Below are positions 47,661 to 60,704 of a stretch of 64,000 nt of DNA, piece after piece (position 1 is the stretch's first letter; every line of letters starts with the position of its first letter). The stretch covers positions 1-64,000 of the forward strand of contig NW_011929461.1 in the NCBI RefSeq assembly GCF_000182925.2. The letters are read 5' to 3'. Below the pieces are notes generated by a model that saw only the letters and a program-made list of their open reading frames with translations, was not told the origin of the DNA and ran no database searches. Source of the DNA: Neurospora crassa OR74A. Lineage: Eukaryota > Ascomycota > Sordariomycetes > Sordariales > Sordariaceae. The translations under genes were made by a program, and so were the position numbers.

Positions 47661-48113
47661 TTAGCTCCCTATCTTATACCTATTATTTATAATAACGACC
47701 GGTATAGGGATATTTTCTTTATAGTAAATATATTACTAATTAGTTAGGGAGCGGTTATTAAATAAATTAAGTTAAATAGCAAACGCTACCCTTATCGGTT
47801 CAAAAGTAATATTTAATTAAACGCTAAAAAAAAATATAACGCTACTAAATAGGAACTTCGAAGGTTACTTTATACCTAAAAGTAATTAAAACGCTATTTA
47901 TTCGGCGTTTACTTCGTTATTAAAATTAGTACTTAAATTATAATCTACTAATTAAATAGAGTAGCGTTTAATATCCTAATAGTAATAATTATATATGAAA
48001 TTACTTAAATTCGCCTATTTAACTTTAAAGTTAAATATATTTTAGGAAAGAAGAATATTATTATTAATAATCTTTCCTATATACTTCCTTTAGTAGTAAA
48101 TTAGTAGAATAAG
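47660..48113. other. Unassigned AT-rich spacer
   Basis: Between the 5' edge of LINE F and the putative LTR of Gypsy H. No coding trace on either strand. It may contain the eroded N-terminal RT part of LINE F. Confidence 0.4.
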
Positions 48114-48320
48114 TGTGAGACGTTGACCCTGCTATGGTTAGGACGACTATTGAGGACGTTGACCCTGCTATAGTTAGGGCGACGACTATTGGCAGGTAGG
48201 ATCAACGGATATAGAATAGGGTATAAGACCCGAGTGGCGGTAAACCTTCCAATAGTTAGATTCTTCTCTAAATCAATATAATTAGACTATTCGTATAATT
48301 ATTAAGCTATTCATCTTACA
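48114..48320 (+). repeat. Putative 5' LTR of Gypsy H with internal tandem duplication
   Basis: Starts TGTGAGACG and could end TCTTACA, followed by ATAGTGCCTAA, similar to ATTGTGCCTAA after the 5' LTR of Gypsy I. The partner copy is outside the window, so the boundaries are inferred. It contains a tandem duplication (48119-48154 and 48155-48193) of a 36-39-bp unit starting GACGTTGACCCTGCTAT. It has higher GC than its flanks. Confidence 0.5.
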
Positions 48321-48509
48321 ATAGTGCCTAATAATCAGTTGATATGAATTGTTTATCCTATACTATACTATTTGATTTTTTCTTAGAAATTATCCCTTTT
48401 TTAATAAGCGTTTCGCCCGGCCTCTATACTTTATACGTAAGCTGTATGTCGGCCTACGGACCGCTATTAACTAATTAATTAATTATTATTATTTATTAAT
48501 ACTATATTT

Positions 48510-51500
48510 AAAATGGATTTGGCCGATCCGGCAACTATTAGAGATTTACGCTACGTATTGGATTTTATTTATTTGAACCTGCGTTTCCGATGGATTGGAT
48601 AGTTAAATTAATTAAAATACGAAGTATTTAATTGAATTATTATAATTCTACCCTAGCCTGATAAGAATATGTTGATTGCCTTATTATTAATAACGCGGGC
48701 AATATATTAATTATAATAAGTTCCTCTAGCTTCTTACTTAGAAAATTGGATTTTTAATTATTATATCTCTAAATAATTCTTTAATATAGTACTTAAATTC
48801 GTACCGCTACTTCAACCAACCTTACAATTTATTGAACAAGACGATAAGTATTAATATAATTAACTAGTTAATAAGTAATAATAAAGTTAGTTAATTACCG
48901 ACGATTAACTATTTTTTATACTTCTAACTACTATATTGGAATAAAACGAAAATTAATTATACGATAAGTAGCCTACTAATTGAGAAATTAATAATAAACT
49001 AATTAATATTTGAAATAATATATAAGGCAATAAAATACTAAACCCAGTAGAAATACTTATTGCTTAATAAATTAATTTAAAATACTAAAATATAAATATT
49101 TCTAACGAATTAGTTATTGAAGATGCCGATAATATTAATAATTAACTACTAGCCGGCTATTAATATATTCCTTACTACGAAGTTTAATTTCTAAAATTAA
49201 TTACGCTAGCGGAATTACCTCTCCTACATTTATTAGCTAACGCCCAACCTCTCGATTAATTACCCGTAGATAATATTATTAAAATACTTACTTAGTTAAT
49301 ATTATTTAAATTTAATAACCGAAGTTTTCTTAATTCAATGGATGAGTTGTTTTCTTCGCCGGACATTAAACTATTCCCTAACAACAACCTTAGTTAATAT
49401 ATTGAAGGATATAGTAATAATAATAAATTAGACTTCGTTTAAGGCGCATTGCCGCGCGACGAAATACTTGAAAATGTATCGCTAACTAATGAAATTATTA
49501 AAAATATCGATACCGAGATAATAAATATGAGGTACGAAACTGAGAGCAATATAACGATAACCGAACTACTAAGGACCTTTAACCTGTATAGATTGAACTA
49601 GGCGTAGTATTTTTATAGATGCGAACGATCGGCCGAATTGGATGTCCTTATACCCAATATACCCCCTAACGCTATAATAAACCTAATTAATTATATAGTT
49701 CGATATTTAGTAGATATCGGATTCCGATGGACTTCCCTACTTGAAATACTACCCTTAACGTAGTTATTGTTATAGTAAATTTAAAGTAGGGCGGCGATTG
49801 TAGTTTCCTTTAATTCGAATTCAATTTCTTCTAGTAAATCGAGTAGTATATTAGAAGCTATACTAGTAAAATAATTAACCTCCGTAGAAATAATAAATAA
49901 CAGAAGGAACAAATCGGTTTAATTATTAATTATTATTGTAATTAACTTAAATTTATTGATAGTCTATTTACAATAAATACTAATTATTAATAAGTAATTA
50001 CTAATAAACCGAATAGTATTTTTAGAACCCCTTAGGAAGGTACTTAGGTAATTAAATACTTAAGCTCCTTCTCTACTAAAGTATAACGAATAATAATATA
50101 TTTAATCGATAATGCTTTTAAGGTTGTTAAATCCGTAGAAAGGGAAAGCCCCAACTAGAATTAAATTATTACTCGATATCCTTAAATCTATTGTAACCCC
50201 GCTCCCGAATATTAATTTCCCTTATCCTTATATACTCTAGTATAAATTGCGAAGCCCACCCGGTATTACACTCGCTTTAAAATCCCTAGAAAGTTATTTA
50301 TATTTATTAGCGCTACCTTCGTTCTCCTCCGACATTACTAAATTACCCTTTAGGGATTAACGTATAGTCGAATTACCCTCTAGTTCCTAGTCTTCTAAAT
50401 AGCAACTATAAGTATTATAGAACTTCCTTCGTATACCCCGCAGACTCTAAGCGGCTATTTAACGTCGGCGTTAACTAATTAAATAAAAACCTAGTAATAT
50501 AAGCTCTATATAGGTAGACGTTGGTAGTAATACCGATAGCAATACTAATAGCAATATTACCGCTAGAGATAATAATTAGAGCCAAAGTACGGGTAATAGC
50601 GATAATGCTAGTCCTACCGGTATATTGGATATAACCGCCGATAAAGAGCTACGTTATATTATATATATAATTAAAGCTATAGGTAAAATTAATAATAATA
50701 AACTTAAAGCTATAGCTAATCGCTTTACTATATCCCTTTAATTTACTATATTGGGTAGTTGGAAGATTTTAATAATCGGCTACTTTTAGCTTGATATAAA
50801 AGAAAAGGATGGTAATATAGGAGGCGATTACTTTTAATTGAAAAATAAAATATATATTACTTTACTATACCTTTTTATTGAAAGTATTAGAAATAATACT
50901 ATTAATAATAATTTTAAAGTAAATATTTTTTAAAAGAACTTCTATTAATTATTTATAGGCGGAGTGAAAATATAGTATATAAACTAATTCGATGTAAAGA
51001 TTTGTATAGTAATAAAATAGAGTTTTAATAATTGGTATAATGCAATCCTTATGCGTTGGAAGATGCCCCGCGCCTAAGTATTAATTAAATTCGATATGTT
51101 AGAATACTTATATAACGATTATCGTTCCAGCAAATTACTTTGTAACGTTGCGATAGAAGTTATCCAATACTTTAAAGAATTAAGCGAAAAAGATAGAGGT
51201 ATATATATAGTACGTATTTATAATTATTTATACTTTAATTTAAAAGATTTAGTCGTTAAACTAGCAGATAATATAACTCTAGATAAATAGTTAATTTATA
51301 TTAATTATTACGCTAAAATATATTATTTTAAGATTATTAACGATTTGGGAAGTTATAATAGTAATTTTAATAAATAGATATTGAGGGCTAAATTCGATAG
51401 TAAATTCCTAAATATTAAAACTATTAAAGTTGTTAATTTTATAAAATAAGAAGAAAATATTGAAGAAGATTTAAATATAGTACTATAGGGAAGAGACTAT

Positions 51501-52318
51501 AATTGGGGCGGATATTGTAATTTATCCTCTTTCCCTACTAATTGTAGAAATTAATTATTTAACGGGTATTATAGTAGGTTACTATTATTTCTATTATATT
51601 GTAGATTATTATTTTGCGGATATAGAGGGAGCTTATTGTTTTATTGAGGAGGTTTATATAGATATTATAGTTTGTTGGGAAATTAAGGTTTATCTCGTAA
51701 GTATAATAGTTTATTATCCGGTTGGCGTAGTAGGGTATCTAGTTGAGGTTGGCGTTGCTAGAATCGCCCGTACTAATGTATTTATTGCTGGTACGTTAAA
51801 TTTGGACTAGCGTACAATGGTATTTATATTATTGAAGATGAATGTGAGATGTGTAAAGAAATGGATGAGTTAGATTTTGAGGGAGAGTGTTTTAAAGCGT
51901 AAGGTTTTGAAGAGATTGATTAGAATTATAGTTTAGGAGAGGAGGAAGTATTCCTAGCGGTTAAACCGTTATTAGATAATGTATTAATAAATATCCTTAT
52001 TATTAACTTTAGACTTAATATTAATTACAGTTCTATTTACTTATTATTGTACAACGATATAAGTTATTAAATATATAGAAAGTGTAACGAAGTCTTTCCT
52101 ATACGTAGTAAAATATTTACCTATATTTATATTAATTTATATACTAACTTAAAGCTACTATGTTCGGGACCGGTACCCGCTGAACCCTATTAATCGATTT
52201 AATCACTTCTATAAATTAACGATTAAAGTTATAGATTAGTAGGTTTTATAATAAATAGTGTTAGATATAATAATATAGTAGAAGCTTTTAGGGTAGTAGA
52301 ATAGATTGATTAAGGGTT
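48510..52318 (+). pseudogene. Gypsy H gag-like region and zinc finger
   Basis: Stops are RIP type. The first ATG frame (48,512: MDLADPATIRDLRYVLDFIY) closes after 29 codons. The clearest stretch is 49,339-49,760: MDELFSSPDIKLFPNNNLS, NMRYETESNITITELLRTF, ERSAELDVLIPNIPPN and VDIGFRWTSLLEILPL. A Ser/Asn/Thr-rich zone follows (50,540-50,640), then a helical region (51,096-51,290, 64 codons open: MLEYLYNDYRSSKLLCN). The C-terminal finger near 52,080-52,150 reads RKCNEVFPIRSKIFTY, restoring to a C2H2-type motif. Upstream parts match no family I know; position and context make gag the best guess. Interrupted at 52318 by Gypsy I. Confidence 0.55.
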
Positions 52319-52556
52319 TGTTATAGGCATTACTACTATATTCCTGTATATAAATGGGTGTTGCACTATAGTAGTATAGCCAACCTGCAGCTATCTAAGT
52401 ATAGTACAACAATTACGTACATACGTATTGTAGTCCGTATACTAGACCCACGCACAAGCGTGCCCTATATAGTTCTCGTACGCGTACAGGATTCTCTTCC
52501 TATTCCTCGTACAATAATCAAAGTCTTAGTTTAGTGTTTATTCGCGCCCTATAATA
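52319..52556 (+). repeat. Gypsy I 5' LTR
   Basis: 238 bp. It has G-to-A changes relative to the other copy at many positions and ends TAATA where the other has TGACA. It contains the hairpin CACGC-ACAA-GCGTG. TTATTGTGCCTAACTATCG follows at the primer-binding position and is not an obvious tRNA 3' complement. Confidence 0.92.
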
Positions 52557-52859
52557 CTTTATTGTGCCTAACTATCGTATTAACGCGTAATAAGTGATTT
52601 TAGAAAGACTAAGAGTAGTAAGAGACTATTATAGTTATTTAATCTTTGTAAAATTATATTTAGCTAACTAGTATGGTCGAGAGTAATTAATTAAGATGTA
52701 TCTGATAATAGTCGATACGAAGCGAGAATTTTAATTAAGTACTACGAACGGTATTATAAGTACGATTATTATAATAATCCCCTAATTTATTATTATTGGT
52801 TAGAATTATAATAAAATATTTAGTTCTGGTAATTAATAGTAATCCTAATAGGGTAAAAT

Positions 52860-54780
52860 TAATTTGTATAAGGTATTCCTAATATTATTAAAGGATTTTA
52901 ATTTATTCTAGTATATTTGTAAGGAAGAAGTAACTAGCCTCTTAGTCCTTAAAGATTTTGTTGAGAAGGTTAGGGACTCCCCCGAAATTATAAAGTTGCT
53001 TTATTACTTCGACGCTAAATTTAAAGACTTTAATAATAAAATTAATACTATTATTAAAGTAAAGGATAAGTTAGTAATTATTTCTAAGAAGGAAGCCGAA
53101 GGATTTAAGACCCGCGTTACTATATTCGAAAGTTTTAAGGCCTAATAGGCGGTCTAAGTTAATTAATAGTAATAGAAATACAATAACGTTATTAAGGAAA
53201 ATATAGTTCTGTAGAAGAATATTTCCTCCTTATAATTAAATAATAATTCTCTATACGCTATTATCGGTTAGAAGGAGCGCGATATTGCTTTAGTAGAGTA
53301 ATAGTATACCGACCTATTAATTATATCCTAATTTTAGAACGATACCTTTAAGGAAATGAATATTAATTTTAAGGAGGCCCTTACCGAGGTTAATCGAACT
53401 AAGATCCTCCGTAAAGAATTCAATTATACTAAGTAGAGGTTTAGAAATACTTAGATTGAGGCTTAGTTTGGCGTAGTTAAGTAGGTTAAAGCGACTACTA
53501 AGAACTCCGAACTCTTTATATAAGTAAATGATAGTAATATATTGGATATTTATAATATAGAGGAGGACGTCCCTAGAGGAGGAATAGGAAGTTTCGGCTG
53601 TATTAATAGTAGTAGTATAGGAGGAGCTACTATTAATAGTATTAGCGCTAGTAGGTTTGGTATTAGTAGTATAGGAGGAGCCGGCGAATTTGCCGGCCTA
53701 AAGCCTAGAATGGGTAGTAAATATAGAGGATTCGGTGGATTTAGAGGTTTCGGCCCTAGTAATCCCGGCGGCCCTAGTAGTTACTTTATAGGTTCTAATA
53801 AATATTACTATTTTATTCCCCTAGTTAATAATACCTACGTCCGTTATTGTAATTTAATTAAAGACCCCGAGTAGTTTACAGGCGAAGAGAAGGATATATT
53901 TAAGCGTTATAATTAATTTATTACTTAATTTATAATAATTCGCACTTATTAGGAGGTTAACGGTTATAATTTTATAGACAAAAAGATTAAGTTCCTATAT
54001 ACTATAGGCTACTTAGGTAGTAAAGTTAGGGTTACTATAACTACGAATATAAGAAAGATCTTAAATAACCCTTACTATTCGGCCGCTTAGGATTGGCTTA
54101 TAGGATAAGGTTTCCTAGATTATTTAACCTCTCGTTTCTAGTAAAGCGATGTTATTGCTATTTTTGAGAAGGTTATGGTCTAATTGAAGTAGGGTATAGG
54201 CTCTAATAGTAAGTTCGCTAACTTCGCCGACTTTAAAGTTCAATTTACTATATTAGTGGATAAATATAATTATAATACGGCTACAAAGGTCCGTATATTT
54301 AAGGATAAAATTAATAAGGACTTCCGTACTATAATGTTTTATTAGTACAATACCCTTAATTATAATAATTGGGAAGGATAGGTAAAATTATATTATAGTT
54401 TATTAAAATCCCTTAATAATACTACCTTCCGCAATAATAGCGGCTAAGCTAATAGTAGTAGTAATAATAGCGGTAGTAATAGTAATGGTAATAGTAATAA
54501 ATAGAAGGACTTTAAAGTAATAGAAATTAATTATATTAAAATAAATAAGATCGACCCCGAGGTCGTTTAAGTCCGCTTCGCGGCTAGGTAATATATTAAG
54601 TGTAATAAACCCGGTTACTAAATTTGTAAATACTGTAGCTAAATTAATTATAGTAGTAAGCCTAAAGTTACTAGTAACAATTCTAGTACTAGTAAAAGCA
54701 ATAGAGTTTAGAGTAGTAAGTAGAATATTAGGGCTATAGTAGATACTACGCTTCCCTCGAAGGAGATAGCCGATATAGTA
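52860..54780 (+). pseudogene. Gypsy I gag with Gly-rich linker and CCHC knuckle
   Basis: Plus-strand frame. The N-terminal part (52,900-53,500) is a long probable coiled coil (KDFNNKINTIIKVKDKL; ENIVLQKNISSLQLNNN). A glycine-rich segment at 53,570-53,800 stays open for 110 codons (GGIGSFGC; FGGFRGFGPSNPGGP). The capsid domain (53,875-54,400) includes FTGEEKDIFKRYNQFIT and DWLIGQGFLDYLTSRF, and is followed by a Ser/Asn/Gly linker. The knuckle near 54,588-54,640 reads YIKCNKPGYQICKYCS, restoring to C-x2-C-x4-H-x4-C. The Gly-rich part survived RIP without stops because GGN and Ser codons cannot become stops by one transition. Confidence 0.75.
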
Positions 54781-54899
54781 CCTCCCGAAATTAATATTAC
54801 CTAATAGTAGGGAAATAGCGAGCCTTCGAATTAAAATATATCCGAGGGCCTAGAGGGGATTAAAGAATTAAGGAAGGAGGAAGTATAAGTAGTATTATT

Positions 54900-57800
54900 A
54901 AGAATATAAGTATTTAATAGGCTTTTACTTATTAAAAAGGTGAGCTTTTATTTATAGAAAGTTTAGATATTTGTAAATAAAATGCTATTCTCTTATCTAT
55001 TTACCTTTGGTACCTTTAATATAATAATAAGATTAATTGTATATTATTAATTGATTCTAGTTGTATAGGGAAGGCTTTTATTGATAGGACTTTCGCTGAG
55101 AAAGTATACTTCGAAATATATAAGTTTAATAAGGTAAGACCTTTATATTTAATAGACGGCGGTTTTAAAAAATAGGTTAAATACTATATAGAAATAATAA
55201 TATGGATTGGTTATTATAAAGAATTAGTTAAACTCTTCGTAGTTAATTTAGTACAAAAATACCCTATTATCCTAGGCTAGCCGTAGTTGTAATTATATAA
55301 CTTAAATATTAATTAGGTAATTAATAAGGTTATATAGAATAGGGGATATATTGGGAGTTATATTAATGCGTTTAACGTTATTAGAATATTAATAACGCTA
55401 ATATTTTTAAAGCTAGTAGTAGACCCCCTATTGGGCGAGGGACTAATAATAAACCTACCCTTAGATAAAGAAAGAAGGATAGTTAAAGCCTTAAAACGCT
55501 GGGCAATTGCCAATTTTAAAAAACCCTAAGTAGCCGAGTAGGTATTAACCAATTGGGCGTTAGTATACCCTATAGAGGTACTAAAAGGGAATTAAACATT
55601 GATAATAGAGGTATTAATATAGTTAGCGGCGGTTAGGGAATTCGAAGAACCCTTTGGACCTAAAAGGAAGTTTAATAAAATTAGAGTAATAGTAAAAATT
55701 AAGGGAGGCCGTAGAGTTTAGACTATAGTAAGGTTAGAACGAGTCCAATATATTTATTTCTACTAATTCGAGCTAGTAAATTTAGAGGCGAACCTACTCG
55801 ACCTTGAAGATTTCTAATTGGTTAACGCTGAGATATTTATAATAAATATTAGAATAAGAGGTATATATATTAGTTTAACGATATAAGTAGAGTTCGAGGA
55901 ACTTTAGAAGGAAAAACCGCGTGTTTCTATACCGGCTTTATTAGAGGAGGCTTAGAAAAATATTATAATAAGTAAGGGCGAACTATATAAAAAATATTTT
56001 GAAGACCCTAAGGTCTATAAAATAATCGATATTTGCAAGGCGGAAGTAGTAGGAGAGTAGACCTCTAATACGTTACTTAAACTAGGAGAAACCGTCCGAA
56101 TATTTATAAATTATATTTATAACCTAAGGAAGGAGGTAGGACTAATATTATTAATAGAGGTCGATTATATTTGTAGTATTACGGAAGAGGATGTATAGAA
56201 GTTTATAGAAAAATCTACCCGGTTAAAATACACTCCAAATAAAATTAAAGAGCGCTTCCTAAATAAATATAAAAACTTATTTAAAGTAGTAAACCCTATA
56301 AATATTGAAGTACTTCCGGAACACCGTTTTTATAATTATAAAATCGAATTAATATTAGGCAATAAACTACTATACTCTAGGGCGAGGCCTATATTACTAT
56401 AAGAATTTAGAATTATTAAGTAATAATTTAACGATAATCTAGTAAAAGGATTTATACAACTTTCAATATTTAATATAATATCCCTAATATTATTAATACG
56501 CAAATTAAATAGTAGTATAAAGATTTATATTAATTATAGAAGGATTAATAATATTTTTTTAAAGAATAGATACCCCCTACCGTTAATTTAAGAAATTCTA
56601 AATACTATTTGTAGGGTAAGGTGGTTTATAAAAGTGGATATTATTATAATATTCAACTAATTACGTATAGCCGAAGGATACAAGTGGCTAACGGTATTTA
56701 TTATATAATTTAGCCTATACGAATCGTTAGTATGCCCCTTCGGGTTATTAAGAGCCCCAACCTCTTTCTAGAACTTTATTAATAATATCCTCTATAATAT
56801 CTTAAATATATATACTACGGCTTACCTAAACGATATACTAATCTTTTTAAAAATATATAAGGAGTATATTAAATATATTCGAGAGGTACTTTAACGCCTA
56901 ATTAATATAGGATTGCAAATTAATATTAATAAGTATAAATTCTATACCCAAAGGACGAAATACTTAGGCCTAATTATTATACCGGGAAGTATCGAAATAA
57001 ATTTAAATAAGGTTAAAATTATTACCCGCTAGGAGGCGTTAACTTCGAAGCGGTAGCTCTAATAATTCTTAGGTTTCACTAACTTCTATAGGCGCTTTAT
57101 AGCGTAATTCTCGTCGATAGCAAAACTACTATATAAATTTACAAAGAAGAGGGCGGATTAGTAGTAGGAGGATAGGTATAAAACGGCGTTCCAATTGTTA
57201 AAAGATATATTTATAACTGTACTAGTATTGAAAATCTATAATTAGGAGAAACCTATAGTAATAGAAATTAACGCTTCCAACTAGTCGTCCGGAGGAACCC
57301 TCTCCTAAATATATAATAATAGTTAACTCTATTTAATTACTTACTTTTCGGCAAAGTATCTAGTAGCCGAATATAATTATAATATTTATAATAAAGAACT
57401 TTTAGTAATCGTAAAGGTATTAGAAGAATAGAGGCTAGAGTTAGAGGGAGTAGTAAAGCCTTTTAAAATTATTATAGACTATAAGAACCTAAAGACCTTT
57501 AGTACTACGAAAAAATTTACCCCCCAGTATATACGCTAGTCCGAATTTTTATTAAAATTCAACTTTACTATTAAATATAGATCCGGTTCTATTAATGTAC
57601 AACCGGACGTATTAAATAGGAAATTAGAGTATATCTTTAGAAACGCTTCTAACGACCGATTATAAGTTAGAAAAAAGCTATTAATTAATCCCAATCGTTT
57701 TAACAACTCCTTCGATTTCTTTAATGCCGAGGAAGGGATCTATATTAATACAATAACGGATGAGGGAGAACCTTTGGTAATTTATACCTTAGAAAGAGAG

Positions 57801-59400
57801 GAGGGAATTAAAGAAAATAATTATATAAGAATTTATACTAACGATTTAATAACGAAGTTTTATAGTAATTCTTTAATAATAGTAGATATTATTACGGTTA
57901 TTAGGGGAGGTAGTTGCTAGCCGGGGTATTTAAAGAAGGTTCTGAGAATCCCCTTTGCAGAATACTATTTTATTAATAATAAAACTATATTCTAAAATAG
58001 AGTAATAATACTACCTAATAATAAGAAGACGCAATTGGAATTAATCTATAGAATATACGCCTTAATACTAAGCGGGCACCCTAAATAGAATAAAACCCTT
58101 AATTTAATAAACCGTACGTATTAGTAGCTAGGGTTAACTATTATAGTTAATATTTACTATAGAGGGTATCTCTTATACTTAAAGACTAAATTATTAAGGA
58201 TAGCGCTAGTAGGTTTTTTAAAACCGCTATTACTACCCTATACCCTATAGCGGAATATCTCTATAAATTATATAACGCTACTACCTAAATTAATAAGGAA
58301 CGGTAAAGGGGTAGCCTACTAGTATATAGCGGTAATAGTAAATAAGTTAATTAAAATAAAGTATTTTATTCTTTACGAAGGATTATTAACTAAGGAGTTA
58401 GTAGAGAAATTTATCGACTATATTTATACCTTATACAACTTACTAAATACTATAGTATTAGATAGGGGAATATAATTCGTATCTACGTTTTAGCAATAAT
58501 TTTCGGATAGATTGGGTATTAAATTGAAATTATTTATACTATATTATAAGGAAATAAATAGTTAAACGGAGAGGATTAATACTAAAATAGAGTAATACCT
58601 TCGGACTTTTATTAATTAAATTTAAAATAATTAGGTAGATTAGCTAACGTTAGCCGAATTTTAAAGTAATAATTTCCAATTAGCGATTATAGGAGTCTTA
58701 CTATTCTTTACTAACTACGGATTCTATCCCCAAATAAGTATAAAACCTTTAAAACTACTGCTACTAAATATATTACTAGAGTAATAACAATAAATATTTA
58801 AAACCAACAAAATTATAGAGCGTTTTAGAGTAGTTTGGAATAAATTTATTATATTATTAAAATAAATCTAAGATTGGTACGAAGTAGCAGTTAATATAAA
58901 GAGGACGGATACCCTTAAGTATAAACCGGGTAATATAATTATATTTAATATAGAGAACTATATTATAGGTTGGCCGGTAGTAAAATTATTATTAAAATTT
59001 GAAAGTCCCTTTCGTATAATAAGAATAGACTTATATTTATTAGAATTATCCTTGCCAACAAATATAAAGGTTACTTATATAATTAACGTCTCAAGGGTTA
59101 AACCTTATGTAGAGGGGTTACCGGGGTAATCCAATCTGGTTATAAATATTAAAGTAAATAAGGGAATAGTTATTATTAGAATTAATAATTTTATTAAAGA
59201 GAAACGTTAGGAGTTCGAAATTCTATTAGACTATTAGAAGGTGGGAAGTAGCTGGTGTTACTAGGTGAAATAGATTTATTACCCCCCCGATTGGTAACTA
59301 GCAATAAATTTAGAAGGTTATTACAAGTTAGTCTAAGAGTTTTACAATATACGCCTAGAATTGGGCCCTCCTTACCCAATTTTTAAGAAGGGTTTTAAAA
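54900..59400 (+). pseudogene. Gypsy I pol: protease, RT, RNase H, integrase, chromodomain
   Basis: Protease at 55,047-55,110 (LIDSSCIGKAFIDRTFAEKV, D-S/T-S/G core). RT at 56,330-57,010: IYINYRRINN, WFIKVDIIIIFNQLRIAEG, CPFGLLRAPTSFQNFIN and TAYLNDILIF near 56,816-56,850 (family YLDDILIF). RNase H is at 57,170-57,640 (TYFSAKYLVAEYNYNIYNKE). Integrase shows a zinc region near 58,060-58,170 and DDE core 58,300-58,760 (VLDRGIQFVSTF; INSQTERINTKIEQYLRTF). The C-terminal chromodomain lies near 59,215-59,380 (EILLDYQKVGSSQYYQVKQI). Most Trp and Gln codons are stops. Confidence 0.88.
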
Positions 59401-60217
59401 TATAGTAAAAGGTAAAGAACTTTGAGGTATCCTCCAATAAGGTATTAGTATTACTAGGGCGACTACTACCGGAACCGGCCTTAAAATAATTAATATAGTA
59501 AAATATAAGATTAAATAGCAAGTGAAGGGGTAGATTAAATAAAAAGATTAAAGTAGTAAATAATAAATTAGTATAAATATAGTAAAAAAGGAGTTTAATT
59601 CGATTTATTCCGCGTACCCTAATCGAATATTTTATAGTATACCCTTTTATAGAGTAACTATTAATAGTACTAAGAGATAGTATATTTTATAGTAATTTTA
59701 CGTCTCCTATTTCCCTAAAATAGCCTATATGCAATTAATATTAGAAGATTAGAAAATAAGAGGGATCTAAAAATGTTAGTAATATAATAATTAAGTATTT
59801 AAAGAGAAAAGAAGGTATAAGTAGGGAATTAAACGTACGAACTCTCTAGATTTATATTAATAGTAGTTGCGGGCATCCCCGCAAACCGTTATACTATAAA
59901 TATCCCTATAGTACCCCTAGTAGGGTTAATAATAATAGGAGCTGTTAAAGTTCTCTATATATAACGATTGGGCTAGTTTCCGGCGTATAGATAGATTATT
60001 AAAGGTAATAATAGCTTTTATAGCGAGAAAGTCGGATTTAATAATATTTTAATTAGTAATCTACCCCTAAATAGGAGTTGAGGTACCGGCGGGTACTAAG
60101 TACCTTCCTACCTTAGTAAGAAATTTTATTAGTACTTAATTGGACGTAACTACGGGAAGTTTAGGAAAGTCTACTTTATTAATAATAATGAATTTTTCTA
60201 AGGAGGAACTTCGTTTC
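59400..60217 (+). other. Gypsy I region between pol and 3' LTR
   Basis: About 800 bases with weak traces on both strands and no recognisable domain. The first part may be the Lys/Arg-rich tail of pol. A GC-richer patch near 59,865-59,885 (GCGGGCATCCCCGC) can form a hairpin. Whether it once held an accessory ORF like that of Gypsy D cannot be decided by eye. Confidence 0.35.
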
Positions 60218-60229
60218 GGAAAGGGGTAG
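60218..60229 (+). promoter_or_regulatory. Gypsy I polypurine tract
   Basis: GGAAAGGGGTAG directly before the 3' LTR. Confidence 0.8.
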
Positions 60230-60467
60230 TATTATAGGTATTACTGCTATATTCCTATATATAGATAGGTGTTGTACTGTAGTAGTGTAGCTAGCCTGCA
60301 GCTGTCTGAGTGTAGTACAGCAGTTACGTGCATACGTGCTGTGGTCCGTATACTAGACCCACGCACAAGCGTGCCCTATATAATTCTCGTACGCGCACAG
60401 GATTCTCTTCCTGTTCCTCGTATAATAATTAAAGTCTTAGTTTAGTGCTTGCTCGCGCCCCGTGACA
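60230..60467 (+). repeat. Gypsy I 3' LTR
   Basis: 238 bp, ending in intact TGACA. The start (TATTATAGGTATT) is RIP-mutated next to the internal region, while the outer half keeps TG/CA dinucleotides. Followed by GGGTT. Confidence 0.92.
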
Positions 60468-60470
60468 GGG

Positions 60471-60604
60471 TTTTTAAAGCCGTTGAGTAACCTAGTATAA
60501 TACGGTTACTTTTAAATAAATGTTCGTTTATAGCTAGGCGGAGATGAATATTCTATTTGCGTAGATATTAGTTATTTTAATATTCTTATTAATAAATAAT
60601 AGAT
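60471..60604 (+). repeat. 134-bp sequence repeated identically across the gap
   Basis: Identical to 60705-60838. In a RIP-mutated region a true duplication would be expected to have diverged, so this is best explained as two contig ends that overlap but were not merged. Confidence 0.9.
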
Positions 60605-60704
60605 NNNNNNNNNNNNNNNNNNNNNNNNNNNNNNNNNNNNNNNNNNNNNNNNNNNNNNNNNNNNNNNNNNNNNNNNNNNNNNNNNNNNNNNNNNNNNNNN
60701 NNNN
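60605..60704. other. Assembly gap (100 N), probably artefactual
   Basis: Flanked by the identical 134-bp copies. If the contigs are merged the gap and one copy disappear, and the Gypsy H protease reads through. Confidence 0.9.

Larger units (their letters stand above)
52319..60467 (+). mobile_element. Gypsy I, complete 8.1-kb chromodomain element
   Basis: 238-bp LTRs (52319-52556 and 60230-60467) run from TGTTATAGGCATT to CCCCGTGACA. The target duplication GGGTT (52314-52318, 60468-60472) is perfect. The polypurine tract GGAAAGGGGTAG (60218-60229) abuts the right LTR, confirming + orientation. Gag, protease, RT, RNase H, integrase and chromodomain occur in that order. It is inserted in Gypsy H just before the protease. 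The integrase is the same family as the remnant at 90-714. Confidence 0.92.
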
